Shown piece after piece: positions 35,111 through 46,847 of a stretch of 64,000 nucleotides of DNA; the stretch's first letter is position 1; every line of letters begins with the position of its first letter. The DNA comes from Anthonomus grandis grandis (Eukaryota > Arthropoda > Insecta > Coleoptera > Curculionidae). The notes beneath the pieces are model-generated. The model was not told the DNA's origin. It ran no database searches and saw nothing but the letters and a program-made list of their open reading frames with translations. Location: contig NC_065567.1 of assembly GCF_022605725.1 (NCBI RefSeq), forward strand, positions 24,717,127-24,781,126, in the 5' to 3' direction. The position numbers were made by a program, and so were the translations under genes.

Positions 35111-37935
35111 TGGTGTTCCTGGAGCATATCAAGCCCAAATTGGCACCTCGAAGTGTATTTTAGCTTTCATTGAAAAAATTACGAAAGAAGCTTCTTTAAT
35201 CAAGTTTTAATTAATCAGGTTAAAAAAAAAGGACAGCGGTAACTTGGGTCATAATTCTACTTTTACTGCTCAGATCTGCATGAATTTTATATTAAAATTT
35301 TGCTTGAATGTGTTGCAGCTTTTATTGAAAAAGTTATGAATATCCATAAAGCAGAACCTTTTTTATCTAAGATTTTGGATATAAGGTTTAAGAGAAAACA
35401 CAGTTCTAAGTAACTTCAATTATAACTCTACTTCTAGTAATCAAATCTGCATGATTTTTCTGTTAAAAGGTACCTTGAAGTGCTCTTTAGCTTTTACTGA
35501 AAAAATTACGAAAATGCGTGAGTTTAAAGCTTCTTTAATCAAGTCTTTGGAAATCAGGCCCAAAAGGAAGGACACTTATAGGTAACTTGGGTTATGACTC
35601 TACTTCTAGTCCTCAGATCTCCATGATTTTTATGTTATAAGATACCTTTGAGTATTCCTCAGTTTCAATTGAAAAAATTACAAAAATCCATGAATCAGAA
35701 CCTTTCTTATCCAAGTTCTTGAAAATCAGGTTCAAGACGAAGGATAGTTTTAGGTAACATGAGTTATAATTCTATTTTTAGTACTTATATCTGCATAATT
35801 TTTGCATTAAAAGATACCGTGGAATATTCTGCAGCTTCTGTTGAAAAAATCATAAAAATCCATGAATCAGAATCTCTGTTATCCAAGTTTTTAGAAATCA
35901 AGTCCAACAGAAAGGACAGTTCAAGGTAACTTGGGTTATAGTTTCACTTGTAGTACTCAGATATGTAATATTTTTGGGTCAAGAAGTATTACGAAAATTC
36001 ATGCTTCAAAACCTTTTTTATACAAGTTTTTGATTTAAGAGAAAAGAGAGTTCTACGTAAATTGGATTATAACTCCACTTCTAGTGCTCAGATCTGCATT
36101 ATTTTCGCATTAAAAAGTACTTTGAAGTCTTGTCCAGCTTTCATTGAAAAAAACATGCAAATCCATGAATCAGAATTTTCTTGATCCAAATTTTTGAAAA
36201 TCAGGCTCCAAGAGGAAAGAGTCATTTTTGTATAACTTGAGTCATAACTCTACTACTTATGCTCAGATCTGCAAGATTGTTATGTTATAAGGTACTTTGG
36301 AGTATTCTTTAGTTTCAGTTGTAAAAATTACAAAAATCCATGAAGCAGAACCTTTCATATCCAAGTTTTTGGAAATCAGGTCCAAGACGAAGGACAGTTT
36401 TAGGTAACTTGGGTCATAACTCTATTTCTAGTACTCATAACCGCACGATGTTTGCACTGGAAGATACCTTTGAATATTCTGCAGCTTTTATTGAAAAAAT
36501 TACAGAAATTCATGCATCAGAACCTTTTTTATCTAAGTTTTTGCAAATCAAGTCTAAGGACAGTTCGAAACAACTTGGGTCATAGCTTCACTTCTAGTGC
36601 TCAGATATGTATAAGTTTCATATCAAGAGGTACCTTGGAGTGTTTTTCAGCTTTTCTTGAAAAAATTATAAAAATCCATGCACTAGAACCTTTTTCATCC
36701 AAGTTGTTGCAAATAAGATTTATGAGGAAAGACAGTTCTAGGTAACTTGGTTTACAACTCCACTTGTAGTGCTCAGATTTGCATTATTTCTCCACTGAAA
36801 GGTCCCTTGAAGTATTGTTCAGCTTTCTTTGAAAAAACCATGAAAATCCATGCATTAGAACCTTTTTAATCCAAGTTTGTGGAAATCAGGTTCAAAACGA
36901 AGGATAGTTTTAGGTAACTTGGGTCATAACTCAATTTTTAGTACTCATATCTGCATGGTTTTTGCATTAAAAAAAACCTTGAAATATTCTGCAGCTTTCA
37001 TTGAAAAAATTATAAAAATCAATGCACCAGAACCTTTTTCATCCAAGTTTTTGCAAATAAGATTTAAGAGGAAAGATAGTTCTAGGTAAATTAAATTATA
37101 ACTCTACTTTTAGTGCTCAGATCTGCATTATTTTTGCATTAAAAGGTACTTTGAAGTCTTGTCCAGTTTTCATTGAAAAAAACATGAAAATCCATGAATC
37201 AGAATTTTCTTGATCCAAATTTTTGGAAATCAGGTCCACGAGGAAAGAGACATTTTCAGGTAACTTGAGTCATAACTCTACTACTCGTGCTCATATCTGC
37301 ATGATTGTTATGTTTTAAGGTACTTTGGAGTATTCTTTAGTTTCAGTTGTAAAAATTACAAAAATCCATGAAGCAGAACCTTTCTTATCCAAGTTTTTGG
37401 AAATCAGATCCAAGACGAAGGACAGTTTTAGGTAACTTGGGTCACAGCTCTATTTCTAGTATTCATATCCACATGATTTGAACATGATTTGCATTAAAAG
37501 ATACCTTAGAATGTTTTGCAGCTTCCATTGAAATTAAAAAATTACAAAAATTCATGCATCAACTTTTTTTTATTTGAGTTCAAAAAGAAAGGACAGTTCT
37601 AGGTAACTTGTATCATAACTTCACTTCTAGTCCTCAGATCTGCATGATTTTTATGTTAAAGGGTACCTTGGAATGTTCTTTAGCTTTCCTTGAAGAAATT
37701 ACAAAAATCCATGCATTAAAAGCCTTTTTATTCAATTTTTTGAAAATCAGGTCCAAGAGAAAGTACAGTTCTGGGTAACTTGGATGATTTTTGCGTTAAA
37801 CGGTACCTTGGAGTGTTCATCAACTATTGCTGGAAAAATTACAAAAATGCATGCAGTTGAACCTTTATTAACCAAGTTTTTGAAAATGAGGTTCAACAGG
37901 AAAGACTGCTCTAGATTACAATTTTCTAACGAAAA
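35110..37935 (+). repeat. Tandem array S4, about 170-bp units with a ~1.03-kb (6-unit) higher-order repeat
   Basis: Units carry aaaaattacaaaaatccatgaa..gaaccttt, then tccaagtttttggaaatcagg, then ggtaacttgggtcataactc, then gctcagatctgcat. The gaaccttt landmark falls near 35697, 35868, 36008, 36172, 36348, 36519, 36687, 36862, 37031, 37201 and 37376. Units at 36008, 36172 and 36348 share private variants with those at 37031, 37201 and 37376 (for example gaattttcttgatccaaattttt and ttgttatgttttaaggtactttggag). This gives a six-unit repeat of about 1025-1030 bp. Short plus-strand frames at 36340-36585, 36452-36745 and 36877-37089 are by-products of the repeat. Confidence 0.93.
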
Positions 37936-37959
37936 ATAGAACAACACTATTTGCAAGAG

Positions 37960-38318
37960 ATTTTTTTATCCTCTTATTATCACATTGTTTCCAATATTTT
38001 ATTACTATTTATTTTATATTTATGAGAAAAAAGGGAAAATAAAGTAAAATAAAAGCCTTCGCCTCCTTATCCTTGTACTACTAATTTGTAATTTTGTTTA
38101 TATTATATTTTATGTTTTTTTGTTTTATTTTTTTAATTTGAATTTAGTTCTTACATTGTTCTGTTTTTTCTCTGCCTCATAATTGTAAATTTTTTTTTTA
38201 ACTTAATTTCCTTGCAAGAAGGTTGTATGTAAGAGTAGCTATATAGCTAAATATCATCTATTTGCATAGGTCTAGATTTTTATTTTATTTAAATAAAAAG
38301 ACGATTATTATTATTAAG
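37960..38318 (+). mobile_element. Probable 3' end of a non-LTR element with (ATT)n tail
   Basis: A T-rich 3'UTR-like stretch ends tttatttaaataaaaagacg followed by attattattatta at about 38303-38316. This is the usual form of a Jockey-type LINE tail with a simple-repeat end. No reverse transcriptase is attached on this strand. The call rests on composition and tail only. Confidence 0.4.
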
Positions 38319-38929
38319 TAAATATTTTTAAGAAATGACAATTGACAAATCAAAAGTTCAGTTACGAAGCAAATTAAATAAAAAATGGGTATATAGAAAA
38401 AAGCATCACATGCATTTAGGTTATGCATTAAATAAATATTGTTATGTAAACAATTGGCTAAAAATAAATAAAGGTAAACGACAGTTTAGAACTAATGACT
38501 TTAAATTACTGATTGGTCTATTTATCCTACTTTAATACACAAAACAATTGTTATTACATTAAAAGAGTAACTAAATCTAGACAAAAATAAAAAAAAAATT
38601 AAAAAAACACTATACATCTAAATAAATCTTTAAGACTTAACAGTTGTTTTATTAAAAGCGTTATTTATTTGTTTAAAGTCTATATCACACTTAATTGTCA
38701 CATAGAAAACAGAAGTCTTTTATTATTTATTCTTAGATGTAGGTTTGAATCATCAAATTAATTATTATTTACAAGAAAGCAGTCAAGTCAATATATTTAG
38801 TATGCGTAGATAAAAAATGCTGAACTTTCTCCTATTTTATATAATTCACCGACTGGATGTCGCTAAATTTTAAAAGTTAATTACAGGAAATCATGTATGG
38901 AAACAACATAATTCCTGACATAAAGGAAC
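38319..38929. other. GPCR intron, no supported feature
   Basis: Contains one more copy of the catcacatgcatttaggttatgcatta motif near 38404. The plus-strand open frame 38335-38535 is lysine-rich and low-complexity, with no recognisable domain. Confidence 0.45.
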
Positions 38930-39345
38930 CTTAATAATCGTTTTTGAACCTTTTCAATTAGATCAACATTGAATTCGACTTGTTGGGCATACTCCAAGTA
39001 AGGTCTTACTAGTGTCCTACTGTATAATGATATTAGGAATTCTATTCTTCAAAAACATAAAAAAAAAATAATTTTCAAATATTGCTGAAACAGTACTCCT
39101 CCTACTAAGATCTTTGCAATTATAGAGTTAGAAAATTTGTATTGGTTCTCTATGTATTGCATTTTTTGAGTGATAGAAGTGTTTAGAAACATTTAATAAC
39201 CATTGACTTACTGACTTCAAATCTGAGTCCTCCAATCTTAAAATCACCTGCAAATTTGAGCAAATCGTTAACAAATGTAGCAAACAGAAGAGGGCTTCAA
39301 GTTGCCACCTTGTAGTAATCCTAGGGTTGATATAAATGATTTCGA
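38930..39345 (-). pseudogene. Degenerate LINE reverse transcriptase remnant
   Basis: Two collinear RT pieces survive on the minus strand. The first, around 39310-39190, reads SPLLFATFVNDL followed directly by LKFAGDFKIGGL. It is a decayed form of the region-4 block and the catalytic YADD box, with the intervening residues deleted and the first Asp changed (AGD). The second, around 39015-38910, reads TLVRPYLEYAQQVEFNVDLI then EKVQKRLLRFLYVRNY, the typical post-RT thumb block. Several stops lie between them. This is an old, dead LINE fragment in the GPCR intron and differs in sequence from the fragment at 1-570. Confidence 0.85.
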
Positions 39346-39559
39346 TAAACAATTGCCCACTTTAACTTCTTTTAACCTAACCCCCAGAAATATTCATGCT
39401 CCTGAACCAAAGCTAAATTTGCTTACCAGTATAGTATATTGGTGATTAATTTTAAGAAAAAAATATATTGAAAGAAAGATCACATCCATTAAAGTAATGC
39501 ATTAAAAGAAAGAAAAACAGAAGAAATGATAAGCCTTTAAAAATCATCCACATACTTAC

Positions 39560-39628
39560 CGTTCCGTACATAAAAAAGGCCCCAAGAGCAACAACTCGTA
39601 ACAGGACTGGACTGGCAGCTCTGACCAC
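39560..39628 (-). CDS. Orphan class C GPCR, exon with ICL1 and TM2
   Basis: This 69-nt exon has acceptor tttttattccag before 39628 and donor GTAAGT from 39559. Both ends are phase 0. It encodes VVRAASPVLLRVVALGAFFM followed by YGT. The start VVRAASP is the conserved first intracellular loop/TM2 entry motif of class C receptors, and VLLRVVALGAFFMY is TM2. It follows HIK at the end of the exon at 51976 and precedes MIVTYF of the exon at 34479. The longer open frame through it (39452-39685) includes intron sequence. Confidence 0.9.
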
Positions 39629-40214
39629 CTGGAATAAAAATGGTTTATTTATTTTTACGACCGCATGGCTCGTAACTTGTAACATTCTTGACGTTAATGT
39701 TGGTTCACGCCAAAAAGAAACGGATACGTGTTTATGGTATTTTTATTGTGCAAATCTTGACAAGCCTATCGATCCGTTACTTTTGCTCGGATAGTTTATT
39801 GCCTTTTGTTACTCAGGAGCTATAAAATATTGAGGAGAGAAAAAAAAGACCTCTAAGAAAATTCTAAAAAAAAAAATAAAAAATTTACAAATTATCATAT
39901 ATAAATTTGTTTTCTTTTTGAAAAAAATTAAGGGGAAAAACCCAGGAAAAATTGATTTTTATTTTTTTCTAAATAAACTGCAACACTGACAACTTTTTGC
40001 TTCAAATAAAAGTTCTTGGGAATATTACGAGGTATCTGTGTGCCAAAACGAATTGATTGTCGCTATCACAGAATCGGAGAAAATTGGAAAAAACTATTAA
40101 ACATAAATAGCGAAATATCAAGAGCCCTATGTAAAAATTTAATTTTTTTATTTTTCTATCCTGTACTACTTCATTATTTAAAAATTAAAATTAAAATAAG
40201 AATTAAATAAATAG

Positions 40215-42060
40215 ATTAAAAATCATTTTTTCGAAATTTTTTCCTTCGATTTTCTGCCAGTTTAGGGCTTACATTAAAATTTGTCAACATATATTTTAAG
40301 AAAAAAAAATGGTACCATGGGAAAAAAATAGTTCCTAAAAGACTTTTTAGGAACTATAAAGTCGTAAATACCTTTCTAATTCTAGTCAGTTGAGTCAAAG
40401 CTGTTCAACTGCTTGAAATTACAAATAAAATAAAAAATCATGGAACAGTTGAGTCCACGTAATGGACTAACTTCAACTGTCTGGAATAAAGAAAAATTAA
40501 ATCGTGGATTAAGAATTCCAGGCAGTAGAGACCACGTCCAAGAATTACTTCAAGTGTCTGAAATTCCCAAAATTATTCTGACTTTTTAGGAACTATAAGG
40601 TCGCAAATATTTTTTAGTTCTAGGCAGGTAAGACAAAGCTGTTCAACTGCTTGAAATTACAAATAAAATTAAAAATCATGGAACAGTTGAGTCCACGTAA
40701 TGGACTAACCTCAACTGTCCGGAATAAAAAAAAATAAATCATGTATTAGGAATGTCAAGTAGTTGAGACTACGTCCAGGAATTACTTCAACTGCCTGGAA
40801 TTTCAAAATAATTCCTGAAATTCCAAGAAATTGAGACAGAGCTATTCGACTAGCTCAACTGCCACAAAATACAAAATTTCAGTTAGTTCAATCTACGTTC
40901 TGGAATTAACTCAGCTGCCTGGAATTACATTATCAATCCTGTCATTCCAGACAGTTCAGACATAGCTGTTCGACTGGCTTAACTGCTAGGAATTTCAAGA
41001 AAAATAAAATAAAAAATGAAGAATTCCAGTCAGTTAAGATCACGTCCCGGAATTACTTCAACTGCCTGGAATTCCCAAAATTATTCCAAATTTTTAGGAG
41101 TTAAATAAAATCATAAATATCGATTTTTTTTAAATTTTTTCCACATTTTTACTAATATTTCGGATTCTATAGCTTCGATTTAATTCGTCGGTTTCTTTTA
41201 TTCCTTATTCTCCTCCTGTCAATTCTTTTCATATTTTATTACAATTGGCTTTCAAAAATAAAACTGAAAAATCGACCTAAAAACTCTTTTGTCCTATCTC
41301 AGTACATAGATTCTTATGAGATCTAATATTTTCATTTTATTTTGTGTCACTTTTATGAATCTTGGAAAATTATTTCATAAATATTTTTTACTAGTTTTTT
41401 TGTAGTCTTTAAGCAAAAAAAAGAAATTTTGAATTCGTGGCATATTTTGAAAAAATGTTTATTTTGTGCCTGATTTTGTTCGAAAATCTTTACTATTCTA
41501 CTCTCTCGTACTCTCTAAATTTTTTCCATATGGCTCTTGATAATTCGATAATCATTTTTTCCAATTTTCTACGATTCTGTGATAGTTACAGTTTATTTAG
41601 AAAAAAACTAAAAACCACTTTTTCGAAATTTTTCCTTCGATTTTCGACCAAAATAAAAAAAAAATTTCATGGGTTTTTTTGCTGGAAATTGCCATTAAAA
41701 TTTGTCAAGAGTCATTTAAAAAAAAAAAATATACCATGGAAAAAAACGAGTTTTCTTTTGTTTTTTCAAACATTTTATATGTCGGCTTCTATAGCTTCAA
41801 TTAAATTCGTTGATGTTTTTTTTATTCCTTATTCTCCTCCTGTTAATTCATTTCATATTTTATTACAATTACCTTTCAAAATAAAAAAAAATTGACGTAA
41901 AAACCTGATTGGCCCATCTCTATATATATAGACTCTCATGGGAACTGACCTTTTTCCCTTACTATTTTGGCACTTATTATTGAAAATGTTGTGATTAAGA
42001 TTTTTACTACTTATTGGATAGTCTTTAAACAGAAAAAATTAATTCAGCTAATATCTGCAT
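40215..42060 (+). repeat. Direct duplication, first copy interrupted by a 239-bp tandem repeat
   Basis: The block tttcgaaattttttccttcgattt..cattaaaatttgtcaa..ataccatggaaaaaa occurs at about 40228-40325 and 41617-41745. The block gcttctatagcttcaattaaattcg..ttccttattctcctcctgt..catattttattacaatt occurs at about 41165-41260 and 41785-41875. In the second copy the two blocks are contiguous. In the first they are separated by the 40341-41120 repeat. The 152-residue plus-strand frame at 41437-41895 spans this duplicated low-complexity DNA and is not taken as a gene. Confidence 0.8.
40341..41120 (+). repeat. 239-bp tandem repeat, about 3 copies
   Basis: gactttttaggaactata starts at 40341 and 40580, and gaacagttgagtccacgtaatggacta at about 40442 and 40681. 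A more diverged third copy runs to about 41120. The repeat is dense in ccaggcagttgag / caactgcctggaatt inverted motifs, which also occur in the 59.4-62.3 kb array. Confidence 0.88.
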
Positions 42061-43876
42061 ATTATGGTGAACACCATAACGTTCTCTAGTACGAGTGAAG
42101 TAAATTAATTGGTGGATCTATTTCAGCATATCTACCCTAGATGTCGCGAAACAATTAAAACCAATATTTTTAGCATATTTATTTTATCTTGGATGGCCCT
42201 TTCAATAGAAAGGTTTACTTTACTTACTCTTATGAGACCTGAACTTTTTCGTTATTATTTTAACCTGGCTTCTTAGGGCAGAGCCTATTCCCTTCATCAA
42301 AAATATAGGAAATGGAAAGGCCTTTATTCTCTTTAATGTTATAAGGCTCTAATAACATACAATCATATTTTCAATATTTTAAGAATTTTTAAATCGCCTT
42401 GATTATTTTCAGATTGCTAACGGTGCTCAATTCGAACATTTAATTTATATATGTATTTCTTTAATTTTACATTTTATCATAATTTTTCGTTCCAAATTGC
42501 TTATGTAACCACTATTCATTTGTACCATATCCTTTGTAAAAAACATATTGACGTCATATCTTTTTTTTGAGTCAACCTGTATATTTAATTTCCACGTAGA
42601 AAAACACTAAAGCGGGGTTTCCATTTCATTTTAATTGAATTTATCCGCTACTTTACGGATGCACTGTATATGTAACAAATGTGCAATAATGAAGTTGCTA
42701 AAACATTTCACACTTAAAACTTTCTATAGCTAAAACGTGAGGCCATTCAAGAAGAAAAATCGCATCCCAATGTTCGCGTTATTACCCCCGCAGGTAAACT
42801 AAACTACTTTTAGTTATTTCTCCCCTCTATTCCTAATTAGAGTTAGAACAAATGTTTTAATATTCCATGAAATTTGGAACATTGGCAAATATTGAAAATC
42901 GGAGTTCATTAAACACTCGCGCTCTTAAGGGGCGTCCAATCAATTTTGAAAAAGAAAAACGAACTCTAACAAACATCGCTGGCGATAATCAGGAAATCGA
43001 ATAAAACCGACGTTTCATTCTTGCAGCAGCGGAAAAATCAACGCGCAAGAAAAGTTAGAACTTTATACCCGGAACCGGGGTAGTAATTTAAATTGGAAGT
43101 TACTGAATTGCCTTAAATTATAGTTGTTTGTTGTTTAAAATGATTTTTTATTTGGTAGTACATTTTCTGTTTTTCATATTATTTCGTTTACCCACTAAAT
43201 TCCATGAATACAAATGCCTCAAACAGACACACACACGCGTAGATCCAGAGCTTCACATCAGCCGCAGATGTAATTACGATATACTCGATCAGGTAAACGT
43301 CATTAAAAGTAATTGAATTCGGTCCAGGTGACATAAACTATACATATCCACAAACCCGACCTGCTGTAGGGTAACACAGATATGCACTAGCGTGACAAGT
43401 CCCTACCAGCGAAATTTCTGCCCTTACACGTCCTAATTTCCTTTTAATATCTACGGAAACTCGCGTAATCCCGTCGATTCTATCGAATGATTTAACAAAG
43501 CAGTTATTTGCAACCGCGGATAATTACATTTACGTCGATAGCAGACATCAAGATTCTCGCCTCACTTTGCCGGAACGTTCCACTCATAAATACAACGGAC
43601 GTATTCTTGTTGTCGCTGCGAATAGCCCTGAAGTTACACCATAGTTCTTGGCAATTGAAACTTTACCGTCGTTTTGGAAACTCTTGATTTTAGAATATCC
43701 ATGATTAGATACGCTCATTTAGGGTGTCCAGTATGTTTTCTTATATTATTAGTTATTATAATAAATATACCATTTATTAACGTAATTTGAGAATCAATTT
43801 TTCCAGAATTCCTTTTTCTTGAAAATATTTAGAAAAAGGATTCAAAGTTAGAATCACCAACTATTTTGTATCTATA
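42061..43876. other. GPCR intron, mostly unique, partly GC-richer
   Basis: No exon supported. Bases 43330-43690 are noticeably less AT-rich than the rest of the window and free of recognisable repeats. They could be a conserved non-coding element or an older unique segment, but that cannot be told from this sequence alone. Confidence 0.45.
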
Positions 43877-44078
43877 TGTTGTACGCAATTGGCGAAAACG
43901 GTCACTGCCCGAAGTTTATACTCAAAACGCGATGTGGATTTTACGAGTTATCCACATCGCGTTACGGATATATTATATATACCCAAACCCGCGTTGTGTG
44001 TAAATTTCAAAAATCCACGACGCGAAATTACGATTAACATCAAAGACACGCGACAAATTTCGTGTTATGGGTAATAAA
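43877..44078 (+). repeat. Left TIR of Ginger-like element, with internal hairpin
   Basis: Pairs with 46139-46341. Within it is a perfect 14-bp inverted pair (43926-43939 and 43950-43963; aacgcgatgtggat and complement). Several near-copies of a tacccayaacgcg motif also occur, giving a CpG-rich patch in very AT-rich DNA. These repeated motifs are plausible transposase-binding sites. Confidence 0.9.
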
Positions 44079-44218
44079 GAATACCCATAAGACGAAAAAT
44101 ATGTAGGTTCGTAAGTAATGTGAAGAAATCAATCTAAAAATATGTAAAATAAAAATACTGGCACGTTTTTAAGATATTGTATTTATGAAATACATATTTT
44201 TTATAAAACTAATCTTTA

Positions 44219-46028
44219 TTATTTATTCTTGCATGTTAGTGATCCATGACATTTTAAGTTACACTTTTTGTCTCGTTGTTTGCAGGAACATTTATTATCA
44301 CCACAAAATCTTTTACAATTGCATTTGATAAAACCTTGACCGGAACCTTTAGATGACATATTTGCTGCAGTTCGCAAGGGTATTTTCGTGATATTATTAT
44401 CATTTGATTGCGACATGAACTGCAAAGTTCATTTCTTGAAAATAATCTGTCCAGCGGCCCATTCTCAGTACTCAGTTTATACAAGCCATCAGTATTAATT
44501 TCAGAAACAATGGCTAACACATTTCTTGGAGTTAGTCGGCCTCTGTCAACATCTGGTACTCGGATCAAAACATTCGTACCAATTTCTAAAGGAGCATATC
44601 TTTTATTTGACTCACACAGCATTTTCGTTGCTTGAATTTTCATCATTTTATGTGATTTCTCTCTTTAATTCAAAATTCTTTCACCCCTTTGTGTTATCTG
44701 ATAATTAAAGCTATTTTCAACTTCGTCTTCTGCCATACTATATTCATCATTATTGCCATTGTTGTTGTCCACCATTTCATTAGATTCATTTTCATTATTG
44801 TCTTGATTTTTCTGGTCGGCGTTGATATTTTCATTTTCGACATTTTCTGTATTTGTTAAATTATTATCATTGTTGTCATTTTGTTCGTTTTCCATACTAT
44901 TTATTAATTCCTCCTCTATTTATTAAGTCTTCTTCACTTCAAAAGTCGGCATCTCCTAAACCATTAACCTGTCTACTACCAAACGTAGCCTCATAAGGAC
45001 TTCTGCCAATTCCTCTATGAGGCCACTACCAGGCCAGAGAGTGGTATGTTTTGTAATCACCGAGTTGACAGACTCACGGCCGTTGTCACTTTCCAAAATA
45101 TATGGTGAACCCACAAGACAGAAAATATCAACCAAGTGTTCAGCTCCTTCGTGTGCGGTTTTGGTCTTCAGTGGTCGTAAAAATAAAAATTTTGTCAAAT
45201 GATCTTGATAGTTAAGAATAAAATTATATGGGCCATCTGTCTCTGTTTGAATATCGATCAGGTCAACCTACAATATAATAACTACAATTAGGTATTGCTT
45301 TTTAATGAATATTAAAGTGAATTGAAATTACCTGACATCTACAGTTTATGTATTTGGAAATAATAGGTTTCACAACTAAACCCTTCGTTGGAATCTTTTT
45401 CTTCAACTGACATTTACTAAGATACATGTTTATAATGTTTCGAGTGATGTTTGTTTATTTTTTTTAATTCATGCTCCATTCCTAAAAATTAAAAATTATT
45501 TAAAAAAAAATATTTTTAAGAATTATCTTACATTTAAATCCACTAAAAGAATAATGCAATTCCTTGTGATAAGAGGAAGTGGTTTTAATTCAGCTTACAA
45601 GATTTGACCCATACTCCGAGACACACAGACAAACACGGCAAGTTAAATAAAAGCTTATAATAAACTCTTTTAAATATTAATAGTGTACCTTTTTCTCTTT
45701 TATGTCCTGTATTAATATGGGCTACATGCACAATATCGAATAATTGTTCCCGATTAACATAAAGTTTAATATCTTCTTTGTTAGTGAATCTTCTAGCTAT
45801 CAACTTTTCCTCCTCTCCAACACTTAATTCATATCGATTCAACCTTCAATAAAGTTTTGATGAAAGTGGTTTGCCCAATCTGCGTAATTCATGTGCTTCT
45901 TTAACTTCACTAATAATGTTTTTATAATCACTTTCTAAGAGAAGAGTAGACCTAATGTTTGATTCTATATAAAGTTTATTTATACCATCTTCGAATTCTT
46001 TTTTAAGATTTTCGATTGAATCATTCAT
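44219..46028 (-). pseudogene. KRBA2/Ginger-type integrase transposase, internally deleted and frameshifted
   Basis: Proposed start MNDSIENLKKEFEDG at 46028. The order is: N-terminal region ending LRRLGKPLSSKLY, a stop near 45846, then NRYELSVGEEEKLIARRF and HVAHINTGH (His half of an HHCC zinc-binding domain, 45842-45585). Next comes KCQLKKKIPTKGLVVKP to NCRCQ, then a 64-bp GT-AG intron (45268-45331). The integrase core follows: VDLIDIQTETDGPY (first Asp), YQDHLTKF, and YILESDNGRE (second Asp). After TLWPG an internal deletion removes the segment that should hold the catalytic Glu. The frame resumes at GRSPYEATFG. An Asn-rich acidic spacer follows (44895-44665), then PLEIGTNVLIRVPDVDRGRL and a Cys-rich C-terminus, KCNCKRFCGDNKCSCKQRDK..CH (44425-44219), reached by a frame change near 44420. 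The loss of Glu and the breaks make it inactive. Confidence 0.87.
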
Positions 46029-46138
46029 TTTTATCGAATTTTTACTTAAAACTTTGACAAAGGACAAACAAATAAACAAAATAAATAACTGCTGCCGATA
46101 AAAATAAGTAAGGTTATGCATTCTTAGGTTGTGAGTAT

Positions 46139-46341
46139 TTATTATTACCCATAACGCGAAAACCGTCGCGTGTCTTCGATGATAATCGTAATTTCGCGTC
46201 GTGGATTTTTGAAATTTACCCACAACGCGTTTTGGGTATATAAAATATATCCTTAACGCGATGTGGATAATTCGTAGAATCCACATCGCGTTGTGGGTAT
46301 AAATTTCGGGCAGTGACCGTTTTCGCCAATTGTGTACAACA
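46139..46341 (-). repeat. Right TIR of Ginger-like element
   Basis: Complement of 43877-44078. It carries the matching hairpin (46255-46268 and 46279-46292) and tacccayaacgcg motifs. Divergence from the left TIR is small, so the insertion is not very old relative to other elements in the window. Confidence 0.9.
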
Positions 46342-46847
46342 TATACATCGTATTATTATTACCAATAGAGTAAATTTGAATTTTAATGAATTGAATTTTT
46401 TGCGTCATTACTTTCGGAAATAAACAATGTGCGTTTTGTGTCAAATAGTTTTAATTTAGTGGTACCCAGTTTATTATTTATTGAAATAAATTCTTGGTTC
46501 TTTCACCAGAAAGTGTCAATTGCCTAAAAGCAAGAAAAAAAAAGTGTGGAATTGAGAGTATTGCGGATTTATGACTACTAAAAACTGATTTTGTTTAAAA
46601 AGAAATGGCGACTTTCATGAGCGTGATTTAGGTCGTTTTCGTGGCTATTTCTGTTCAAAAAAAGAAAAAAAAAAAAATGTATTTTTACTTATAATATATT
46701 TACAGTAACAAATTTTAAAAATGATTAAAAAAATATCATCGTGAGACAAAAGCAAAAAAAAAATTATATATGATATTATAGCGCTTTTGCCCTTTGCTAG
46801 GTGTGAATTAAAACACTCGATGCACAAAAGTAGTCAACTGATTTATA

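Larger units (their letters stand above)
43877..46341 (-). mobile_element. Ginger-like DNA transposon with gypsy-type integrase transposase (2465 bp)
   Basis: The element starts TGTTGTAC (43877) and ends GTACAACA (46341), so its termini are TGT..ACA. It is flanked by a 4-bp duplication TATA (43873-43876 and 46342-46345). Terminal inverted repeats are about 200 bp (43877-44078 and 46139-46341). Inside lies one gene on the minus strand with a zinc-binding domain, an integrase core and a Cys-rich tail. TGT/ACA ends, 4-bp duplications, long TIRs and an integrase related to Gypsy integrases are the published hallmarks of Ginger transposons. The element sits in the 12.3-kb GPCR intron. Naming it Ginger rather than another integrase-based DNA element is inference. 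Confidence 0.88.

Noticed and set aside
36340..37089. Repeated similar open frames encoding related short peptides
   Set aside because: They arise because the ~170-bp S4 unit happens to lack stops in one frame over a few units; frames break elsewhere in the array.
41437..41895. 152-residue plus-strand open frame, the longest plus-strand frame of the window
   Set aside because: Lies over a duplicated low-complexity segment, is Phe/Lys/Ser-rich from poly-T/poly-A, and has no domain.
44408..44708. Plus-strand frames across the Ginger-like element
   Set aside because: Antisense shadows of the transposase on the minus strand.
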